Origin: Bryobacterales bacterium
GTDB lineage: Bacteria; Acidobacteriota; Terriglobia; Bryobacterales; Bryobacteraceae
DNA length: 5,023 bases
Direction of reading: 5' to 3'
NCBI GenBank assembly: GCA_009697495.1
Contig: SHUN01000284.1
Location: forward strand, 1-5,023
Position 1 is the first letter of the stretch, and every line of letters starts with the position of its first letter. The notes beneath the pieces were generated by a model. It worked only from the letters and a program-made list of their open reading frames with translations, was not told where the DNA came from and did no database searches. Both the position numbers and the translations under genes were made by a program. This document shows positions 1 to 5,023 of this stretch, piece by piece.

Positions 1-487
1 AGAATCCAGTGGCGGCTTCCCGGTTTTGCCGGCGGGGGTTCGTTGGCAAAAAACGGGAAAGAGGCAACTCCGGAGTGAGGGTGTAGCGGGATTCTTCCGT
101 ATTTACGAGTTCGAAACTTCCGAAGCCGATGAGGCGAAGACGAGGGGCATTTTTTGATTTGAAGATCGTTTGGAGGGAACTGGACAGGGCTTCGAGTAGA
201 GATTGGGCTTTGGCTGCGCTGGCCCCGGGCACTGCTTTTCGGATCTCTCCAAGGATGGCTTCTTTGGCGGCGGCGGGCGGGGATGCCAATCCTCGTAAGT
301 CCAGGCGCGTTACGCCGGGATGGGAAAGGGAGTACAAGCAATACATGTTGGAGATGGCCCCTAGCGCCATTAGCGCTTCGGCCGCGGCTTTCTTTCCAGC
401 GCCGTTGGTCGCGATTTCGCACAGTTCCCTGACGTTGATCGTTGCAATCCCAGGCTCGGAAATGAAAGTTGGTTGGGCGGCAGACAT
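1..487 (-). CDS. HU/IHF-like DNA-binding domain protein, 3' end beyond the window
   Basis: The frame is open from ATG at 487-485 to the window edge, giving 162 residues with no stop. Residues 75-128 resemble the N-terminal half of HU/IHF: a helix (about 75-85), a turn with G88-A-S, a second helix (about 90-110), then the strand RLRLIGFGSFELV (116-128), matching the family's GFGTF signature. Known HU proteins start with this unit; here about 70 residues precede it. HU's DNA-binding arm normally has an RNP-x-TG motif about 15 residues after GFG; here an NPR occurs at 150-152, about 29 residues after, so the arm is altered or inserted. Residues 18-69 (RELCEIA, an alanine-rich helix, then RLDLRGLAS) could be a degenerate copy of the same fold. 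The start is the only ATG after the in-frame stop at 530-532; the ribosome-binding site is weak. It is probably cotranscribed with the POTRA gene. The HU-like fold is moderately supported; DNA binding is inferred, and the role is unknown. Confidence 0.72.
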   Translation of the reverse strand, partial: MSAAQPTFISEPGIATINVRELCEIATNGAGKKAAAEALMALGAISNMYCLYSLSHPGVTRLDLRGLASPPAAAKEAILGEIRKAVPGASAAKAQSLLEALSSSLQTIFKSKNAPRLRLIGFGSFELVNTEESRYTLTPELPLSRFLPTNPRRQNREAATGF

Positions 488-529
488 ATTCTTATTATCG
501 GTGGAAATGGAAGAGGTATGAAGGGAAGT

Positions 530-1792
530 TTAGAAGACGGGCTTCTTCTCCGGCGCCGTTTTCTCGCCGGCGAAGGTCAGGCTGACGTGGATGACCGCCC
601 GCGCTTCGTCAAAAGTTAACTTGGCGCGGGTCTCACCCAAGTTGTCCATAACTCCGTCATCCTTTACGCGCTGGAGGAACTTTTCCGGGTATTGATCGCG
701 GAACGGGGCGCCCTCGCGCATTCCCCACATTTTTCTGATTTCCGGCTCGGTTGTGATATCGAGTCCCTGGATGGTCAACTTACCCATTTTGTATTGCGCG
801 CCGCGGGTTACAGCCACGTTCATACTTACCGACAGTTTGTCGTCGGCGTAGGTCCGCGTGGATTCCGTTGTTACCTTCATATACCCCTGGGCGCGCAGGG
901 AAGCCCGGAGGCGCTCGAGGCCATCGACTATTTCGTGGAGGCGAAAGATCTCGCCTTCTTTGAAGGCCGCTTCCTTGAGTAAGTCCTGGGCTCCTCCTGT
1001 TAGTGTCGCTTTGTCCAACTTATACACCGATCCCTCTACAATATCGACTTCGACATCCAGCCCATCAATATCTCCGGTCTTTTTTGCAACTATCTTCGGG
1101 AATGACACGCGAAGGTATCCGTGCAACTCATACAGGGGCCGGATCTGGTTATTCAGCAGCTCGCGAAAGCGGTCCTCCGTAAAGAGAGTGCCGATGGCGA
1201 CTCCCGCCATTTTCACCTGCAATTCAGGCGTTGCATACACCTTGTTGCCGGTGAAGGTCACCGAGGCGACGGTGGGGCGGGGGCGATTGGGGCGGAAGAG
1301 GAGCATGATCTCCTCGGGGCGGTCAGCCAGGACTTTGCCGACAACGGGCGGATCTATTTTCAGGTGGGCGTTTAATGCCGTCTCGAGACGTTTGATCACC
1401 TGGACGGTGGCGGAGACGGGATTGGTGAAGAGCGGGTCGGCTGCGACGAGTATCTTGAGCAATTCTTGCTCGGAGCCGGGGAGTTCTTCGAAGCGGACGG
1501 GGAAGACCTGATCGACTTCGACGACTTCGAAAGTCAGGGCGAAGCCGTTGCCGGTTCCGGAGGAAGTGTAGCGGTAGCCAACGCTGGCCAGGACGCCGGT
1601 GGCGAGCAATCGGGCGGCGGCGGCTTCGAAGTCGGGTTTATCGGCCTGTTGGCCCACTTTTAGACCGGACGCGGCGATGACCGGGGCGGACTTTAGACGT
1701 TTCAGTCCTTCCACTTGGATGGACTCGAGGGGGAAAAGGGCGGCGAGCAGGAGGAATCCGGTCAAAACGCTCATACATCTATTGAAATGCAT
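530..1792 (-). CDS. Exported POTRA-repeat protein, BamA-like but lacking a beta-barrel
   Basis: This is a 420-residue protein. Residues 1-24 look like a Sec signal: Arg5, then a hydrophobic run TGFLLLAALF, with no lipobox. The rest reads as consecutive POTRA-like modules at about 24-93 (starting IQVEGLKRLK), 96-168, 174-254, 256-330 and 334-408. The third is clearest, with VASVTFTGNK, a helix, then YELHGYLRV, the usual POTRA GY element. The fourth has a similar RAQGYMKV. BamA of E. coli also has five POTRAs, but followed by a roughly 380-residue barrel; here the protein stops after a short lysine/proline tail (KTAPEKKPVF). POTRA modules act in the periplasm as docking sites for outer-membrane protein assembly or secretion, so a periplasmic scaffold role is plausible but inferred. 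Start M1 is preferred over M7 (1774) because it retains the positive charge in the signal; neither has a good ribosome-binding site. Domain type is well supported; the exact module count and function are not. Confidence 0.85.
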   Translation of the reverse strand: MHFNRCMSVLTGFLLLAALFPLESIQVEGLKRLKSAPVIAASGLKVGQQADKPDFEAAAARLLATGVLASVGYRYTSSGTGNGFALTFEVVEVDQVFPVRFEELPGSEQELLKILVAADPLFTNPVSATVQVIKRLETALNAHLKIDPPVVGKVLADRPEEIMLLFRPNRPRPTVASVTFTGNKVYATPELQVKMAGVAIGTLFTEDRFRELLNNQIRPLYELHGYLRVSFPKIVAKKTGDIDGLDVEVDIVEGSVYKLDKATLTGGAQDLLKEAAFKEGEIFRLHEIVDGLERLRASLRAQGYMKVTTESTRTYADDKLSVSMNVAVTRGAQYKMGKLTIQGLDITTEPEIRKMWGMREGAPFRDQYPEKFLQRVKDDGVMDNLGETRAKLTFDEARAVIHVSLTFAGEKTAPEKKPVF

Positions 1793-1822
1793 CCCGAAGG
1801 CGCGATGTTACACTCAAAAATA
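1793..1822. promoter_or_regulatory. Short divergent intergenic region between the POTRA gene and lpdA
   Basis: Only 30 bp separate the two outward-facing start codons. Promoters and any operators for both units must therefore lie here or extend into the opposing coding sequence. It contains the small odd palindrome TGTTACA (1806-1812). No strong -35 element is visible for either direction. Confidence 0.5.
1806..1814 (+). promoter_or_regulatory. lpdA: Candidate extended -10 element for lpdA
   Basis: TGT-TACACT has the TGn extension followed by a hexamer matching TATAAT at four of six positions, including the first two and the last. A TTGAAA at 1782-1787 resembles a -35 box, but the 21-bp spacer is too long, so the element would have to work as an extended -10. 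It would place the transcription start at about 1820-1823, on or next to the ATG at 1823, giving a nearly leaderless mRNA. Based on consensus matching only. Confidence 0.3.
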
Positions 1823-3220
1823 ATGGCATACGATTTAGTTGTGATCGGAAGCGGCCCTGGCGGGTACTCCGCCGCGGTCCGGGCCGGTCAATACGGGCTG
1901 AAAACAGCAATCATTGAGAAGGATCCGAAGCTGGGCGGGACGTGTTTGCACGTCGGTTGCGTCCCGACGAAGGCGCTTCTTCACACGGCCGAGGTTTGGG
2001 ATTATTTTACCCATGCGGCCGAACAGGGGCTGTCCTGCGAGAATCCGCAGTTGCACATGCCGGCGGTGATGAAGCGCAAGCAGGACATCGTCGATAAGCA
2101 CGCCAAAGGCATCACGGGCCTGATGCGGAAGAACAAAGTAGACGTCATCGCCGGTTTCGGGACGCTGAAAGGCGGCGGGCGGATTGATGTGCAGTCCCCG
2201 GAGGGCACGCGGACGATTGAAGCGAAGGCGATCCTTATTGCGACCGGGTCTGAGGCGCGGATGATTCCGGGCCTGGAGCCCGACGATGAGTACATTCTGA
2301 CGAATGTCGAGATTTTGAAACTGCAAGCGGTTCCGAAGTCGTTAGCGATAATTGGGGCCGGGGCGGTGGGGACGGAGTTTGCGTCGATTTTCAAGCGGTA
2401 TGGATCGCAAGTGACGGTGCTGGAAATGTTGCCGCGGCTGGTGCCGGTGGAGGACGAAGAAGTCTCGAAGGAATTGGAACGGTGTTTCCGCAAGGCTGGG
2501 ATCCGTTGCGAGACGGGGGCGAAGGCGAGCGATGTGCAGCGAACAGGAACGGGCGTGGCGTTGAATGTGACGCTGGCGAACGGCAAAGTAGAACCGTTGC
2601 TGGTAGACAAGCTGCTGATTGCGGTGGGACGGAAGCCGAACACGGATAAGATCGGGTTGGCGAATGTGCCGGGAGTGAAACTGGATCGCGGATTCATAGT
2701 GGTTGGGCCGGATCAGCAGACGGGCGAGCCGGGCGTTTACGCCATTGGAGACGTGGTGGCGGGGACGCCGCAACTGGCGCATGTGGCGACGGCAGAGGGC
2801 ATGGTGGCGGTGGCGGCAGTAGCTGGCAAGCCGTTCACGCCGATCAACAGGAATCGGATTCCGGGGGCGACGTATACCGAGCCTGGGATTGGTTCGGTGG
2901 GCCTGACGGAGGCGCAGGCGCGGCAGCAGGGGCATGATGTGAAGATTGGCAAATTCCCGTTTGCGGGGAATTCGAAAGCGTCGATTCTGGGCCATCACGA
3001 GGGCTTCGTGAAGATTGTAAGCGATGCGAAGTTTGGCGAGATACTCGGCGTGCATATTATTGGGCCGCACGGTTATGAGCTGATCGCCGAGGCGGTGGCG
3101 GCGATGGAAGCCGAGGCGACGGTGGATACGATGATCAACACGATTCATGCGCACCCGACGCTGTACGAGGCGATAGGGGAGGCATTCAACGCCGTATACG
3201 GACAGGCGATTAATTTCTAA
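1823..3220 (+). CDS. lpdA: Dihydrolipoyl dehydrogenase (E3 subunit of 2-oxo acid dehydrogenase complexes)
   Basis: This flavoenzyme re-oxidises the dihydrolipoyl group on E2, passing electrons through FAD to NAD+ in the cytoplasm. With start ATG 1823 it has 465 residues, normal for the family. Visible landmarks are the FAD-binding VVIGSGPGG (6-14), the redox disulfide C41-x4-C46 in GGTCLHVGCVPTK, the ATGS motif (140-143), the NAD-binding GAGAVG (178-183), the second FAD motif AIGD (307-310), and a C-terminal dimer interface with the catalytic pair H444/E449 in HAHPTLYE. All active-site residues are intact. The frame stays open upstream to 1715, but those codons lie inside the divergent gene, and homologues begin at YDLVVIG. 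ATG 1805 (MLHSKI prefix) is an alternative, with GAAGG just upstream at 1796-1800; ATG 1823 has no Shine-Dalgarno. It is followed 10 bp later by lipB and then an E2 gene, indicating an operon dedicated to a lipoate-dependent complex. Confidence 0.96.
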   Translation: MAYDLVVIGSGPGGYSAAVRAGQYGLKTAIIEKDPKLGGTCLHVGCVPTKALLHTAEVWDYFTHAAEQGLSCENPQLHMPAVMKRKQDIVDKHAKGITGLMRKNKVDVIAGFGTLKGGGRIDVQSPEGTRTIEAKAILIATGSEARMIPGLEPDDEYILTNVEILKLQAVPKSLAIIGAGAVGTEFASIFKRYGSQVTVLEMLPRLVPVEDEEVSKELERCFRKAGIRCETGAKASDVQRTGTGVALNVTLANGKVEPLLVDKLLIAVGRKPNTDKIGLANVPGVKLDRGFIVVGPDQQTGEPGVYAIGDVVAGTPQLAHVATAEGMVAVAAVAGKPFTPINRNRIPGATYTEPGIGSVGLTEAQARQQGHDVKIGKFPFAGNSKASILGHHEGFVKIVSDAKFGEILGVHIIGPHGYELIAEAVAAMEAEATVDTMINTIHAHPTLYEAIGEAFNAVYGQAINF

Positions 3221-3230
3221 CGCACACACA

Positions 3231-3899
3231 ATGCTCGTCCAGTCTTCAGCACGCGTTTGCGAAGCGCGCGACCTCGGTCGCCTGCGCTGGGCGGAGGCGT
3301 CGGCGTTGCAGGAAGAGTTGGTGGAGAAGCGGAAGCGGCACGAGATAACCGATCAACTGCTGCTGGTTGAACATCCGCACGTTGTGACGATGGGGCGGAA
3401 TGGACATATGGAAAACCTGATTGCCGGGGAGGAGATTCTTTCTCGCTCCGGCATTGATTTTCACCACACGAATCGCGGCGGGGATGTGACTTATCACGGG
3501 CCGGGGCAAGTGGTTGGCTACCCGATTGTGGATTTGAGCGAATGGCAGCGCGATGTACACGCCTATGTGCGGGCGGTGGAGCAGGTTGTTATCGACACGA
3601 TCGCGGTGTTTGGACTGCGCGGGGCGCGGGTGGCGGGCGCGACGGGCGTGTGGGTGGACGGCGCGAAGGTCTGCGCCATTGGCATTCATATCAGCCGCTG
3701 GGTGACATCGCACGGATTTGCGCTGAATGTGACGACGGATTTGCAGTATTTCCAATACATCATTCCCTGTGGGCTTACCGAACCGGTAACGTCTATGAAG
3801 GCGCTGGGCGTTTCCGCTAGTATGGACGAAGTCAAGCTGGCGGCGCGTGAACAGTTCGCAAAGGTTTTTGGCTACGAAACGGAGAAATTGGATGCCTGA
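3231..3899 (+). CDS. lipB: Lipoyl(octanoyl) transferase
   Basis: LipB moves the octanoyl group from octanoyl-acyl carrier protein to the target lysine of lipoyl domains; LipA (not in this window) then inserts sulfur. The protein has 222 residues, typical of the family. The signature segments are present: EHPHVVTMGR (47-56), the substrate-pocket motif RGGDVTYHGPGQ (82-93), K146 in GAKVCAIGIHI, HGFALN (161-166), and the acyl-thioester cysteine C180 in IIPCGLTEPVTSM. K146 and C180 correspond to the known Lys/Cys dyad, so the enzyme should be active. It starts 10 bp after the lpdA stop; the spacer (CGCACACACA) has no Shine-Dalgarno, so translation may rely on coupling with lpdA. Its last 8 bases overlap the E2 gene, whose lipoyl domain is its expected substrate. 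Confidence 0.96.
   Translation: MLVQSSARVCEARDLGRLRWAEASALQEELVEKRKRHEITDQLLLVEHPHVVTMGRNGHMENLIAGEEILSRSGIDFHHTNRGGDVTYHGPGQVVGYPIVDLSEWQRDVHAYVRAVEQVVIDTIAVFGLRGARVAGATGVWVDGAKVCAIGIHISRWVTSHGFALNVTTDLQYFQYIIPCGLTEPVTSMKALGVSASMDEVKLAAREQFAKVFGYETEKLDA
3881..3884 (+). promoter_or_regulatory. Ribosome-binding site of the E2 gene
   Basis: GGAG lies seven bases before the ATG at 3892, inside the end of lipB. It is the only clear Shine-Dalgarno among the genes of the window and supports ATG 3892 as the E2 start. Confidence 0.6.
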
Positions 3900-5023
3900 T
3901 GTTGTGATGCCCCAGATGGGCGAGAGTATTGTTGAGGGAACGTTGACGCGATGGCTGAAGAAGCCCGGCGACACGGTGCAGCGCGACGAACCGCTATTTG
4001 AAATCTCGACGGATAAGGTGGATACCGAGATTCCGTCGCCCGCTTCCGGGGTGCTATCGGAAGTGCTGGTGCCGGAGGGGCAGACGGTGGCGATCAATAC
4101 GGTTGTGGCGCGGATTAGCGATGGGGCGGGGGCCGCGGCTCCCGCTCCTGTTGTTCAAGCAGCGCCGCCGCCGCCGCCGGTCCCAGTGGCTGCGCCTGCT
4201 CCCGTTCCGGTGGCAGCGCCGCCTCCGGTTGTCGCGCCGACCGCGCCGACCGTTGCGGATTTGGGCCCGCTCTCCCCGCTGGTACGCAAGATGGCGAGAG
4301 AAAACGAAGTCGATCTGACGGCCGTTTCCGGGACCGGCGCCGGGGGCCGGATTACGAAACACGACGTAGAAGCGGCGATCGCTAAACCGTCCGCGGCGCC
4401 TGTTGCGGCACCGGCGGCAGCCACGTTCGCACCGCCTCCGCCGCGCACCGAAGCGGCGAAGTTCCGCGTGGAGCCAATGTCCACGATGCGCAAGAAGATT
4501 GCAGAACACATGTCGCATTCCTTGCACACCTCGGCCCACGTGACCACGGTGCACAAAGTGGATATGACGGCGGTGGCCAGGATAAGGGAGAAGAACAAGG
4601 CGGCGTTCCAGGCGCAGTACGGATTCAGCTTGACGTTCCTGCCGTTCGTGGCCGCGGCTACGTGCAAGGCGCTGCGGGAGTTCCCGATTTTGAATGCGTC
4701 GATTGACGGGACGAACATTCTCTATCACGGCGATATTAACCTAGGCTTCGCGGTGGCGCTGGACAACGGGAGCGGCTTGATTGTTCCGGTGGTGGCAAAC
4801 GCGGACGAGAAAAACGTCACCGGGTTGCAGCGGTCGATTGTGGATCTGGCGGCACGGGCGCGGTCACGGCAGTTGAAGCCGGAAGAAGTGAAGGGCGGCA
4901 CGTTCGCGATCACCAATTTCGGTTCTTTCGGCTCCGTGTTCGCGACGCCGGTGATCAACCAGCCGAACGTTGGCATATTGGGGGTCGGCACCGTGGAGAA
5001 GACACCGGTGGTGATCAACGATG
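3892..5023 (+). CDS. 2-oxo acid dehydrogenase E2 (dihydrolipoyl acyltransferase), 3' end beyond the window
   Basis: This is the core-forming E2 subunit, which carries acyl groups on a swinging lipoyl arm and transfers them to CoA. There are 377 residues in frame to the edge. The order is one lipoyl domain (1-77, lipoyl lysine K42 in EISTDKVDTE), an alanine/proline linker (79-122), a peripheral-subunit-binding domain (127-163, LSPLVRKMA to GGRITKHDV), a second Ala/Pro linker (165-188), and the catalytic domain from 192 (RVEPMSTMRKKIAEHM, later TNFGSFGSVFATPVI). The catalytic HxxxDG motif normally lies further downstream and is outside the window, so roughly 40-60 residues are missing. ATG 3892 overlaps lipB by 8 bp, follows GGAG, and begins directly with PDVVMPQMGES, the usual lipoyl-domain start. 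The N-terminal style (MGESIVEGTLTRW) recalls succinyltransferase (SucB) and multi-purpose E2 proteins, but pyruvate or branched-chain specificity cannot be excluded without E1. Lipoyl attachment by the neighbouring LipB is inferred. Confidence 0.95.
   Translation, partial: MPDVVMPQMGESIVEGTLTRWLKKPGDTVQRDEPLFEISTDKVDTEIPSPASGVLSEVLVPEGQTVAINTVVARISDGAGAAAPAPVVQAAPPPPPVPVAAPAPVPVAAPPPVVAPTAPTVADLGPLSPLVRKMARENEVDLTAVSGTGAGGRITKHDVEAAIAKPSAAPVAAPAAATFAPPPPRTEAAKFRVEPMSTMRKKIAEHMSHSLHTSAHVTTVHKVDMTAVARIREKNKAAFQAQYGFSLTFLPFVAAATCKALREFPILNASIDGTNILYHGDINLGFAVALDNGSGLIVPVVANADEKNVTGLQRSIVDLAARARSRQLKPEEVKGGTFAITNFGSFGSVFATPVINQPNVGILGVGTVEKTPVVIND
4165..4179 (+). repeat. (CCG)5 run encoding five prolines in the first E2 linker
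   Basis: Five consecutive CCG codons give PPPPP at residues 92-96 of the E2. They sit in the flexible Ala/Pro linker between the lipoyl and subunit-binding domains, where length changes in multiples of three should be tolerated. This is typical linker composition. Confidence 0.5.

Noticed and set aside
129..521. 130-residue plus-strand open frame opposite the HU-like gene
   Set aside because: It shows no recognisable motif and lies antisense to a frame with an HU-type GFGSF signature that stays open to the window edge. It is the mirror of that gene's codon pattern.
488..529. Terminator between the POTRA gene and the HU-like gene
   Set aside because: No GC-rich inverted repeat followed by a T-run is present in the gap on the minus strand.
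858..1511. 217-residue plus-strand frame, with smaller ones, inside the POTRA gene
   Set aside because: Low-complexity Ser/Arg-rich translation without domains, fully antisense to clear POTRA modules.
1782..1787. TTGAAA as a -35 box for lpdA
   Set aside because: The spacing of 21 bp to the best -10-like hexamer is outside the usual 16-18 bp.
1715..1822. 36-residue N-terminal extension of lpdA
   Set aside because: Most of it is antisense to the signal-peptide region of the POTRA gene, and family members begin right at the FAD-binding strand. Only ATG 1805 remains a serious alternative to 1823.
2342..3229. 295-residue minus-strand frame opposite lpdA
   Set aside because: His/Arg-rich translation typical of the antisense of a GC-rich gene; the plus strand carries intact dihydrolipoyl dehydrogenase motifs throughout.
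3246..4097. 283-residue minus-strand frame opposite lipB and the start of the E2 gene
   Set aside because: It spans two real plus-strand genes and their overlap and has no coherent domain; antisense shadow.
4054..4728. 224- and 187-residue minus-strand frames opposite the E2 linkers
   Set aside because: Arg-rich or Gly/Ala-rich products of the Ala/Pro linker codons read backwards; no start-site or domain support.

Overview
The window is GC-rich bacterial chromosome with tightly packed genes. It carries two divergent transcription units whose start codons lie only 30 bp apart (gap 1793-1822). The organism is most likely a diderm (Gram-negative type): the leftward unit encodes an exported-looking protein built from BamA-type POTRA modules. 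The combination of GC-rich codons, weak or absent Shine-Dalgarno sequences and an lpdA-lipB-E2 cluster would fit an Acidobacteriota-like genome (Solibacter/Bryobacter relatives). That placement is inference, and no phylogenetic marker is present.

Leftward unit (minus strand, 1792 to 1). The first gene (1792-530) encodes a 420-residue protein with an N-terminal hydrophobic export signal followed by about five POTRA-like modules. It has no outer-membrane beta-barrel. After a 42-bp gap, an incomplete gene (487-1, running off the left edge) encodes a protein with an HU/IHF-like dimerisation segment. Its N-terminal region may be a degenerate second copy of that fold. It can be found only by reading the minus strand to the window edge, because its stop codon lies outside.

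Rightward unit (plus strand, 1823 to 5023). Three genes build and run a lipoate-dependent 2-oxo acid dehydrogenase. They are lpdA (E3, dihydrolipoyl dehydrogenase), lipB (octanoyltransferase, the first step of protein lipoylation) and a gene for an E2 acyltransferase with one lipoyl domain, which runs off the right edge. lpdA and lipB are 10 bp apart, and lipB and the E2 gene overlap by 8 bp, so this is almost certainly one operon. LipB starts the modification of the E2 lipoyl lysine (K42), and LpdA re-oxidises the dihydrolipoyl arm after each turnover. The E1 component and LipA are not in the window, so the substrate (2-oxoglutarate, pyruvate or branched-chain 2-oxo acid) cannot be fixed from here.

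No tRNA, rRNA, CRISPR array, insertion sequence or convincing terminator was seen, and no gene-free stretch exceeds 300 bp. The regions are mostly ordinary. The more unusual items are the HU-like protein, the barrel-less POTRA protein and the very short divergent promoter region.
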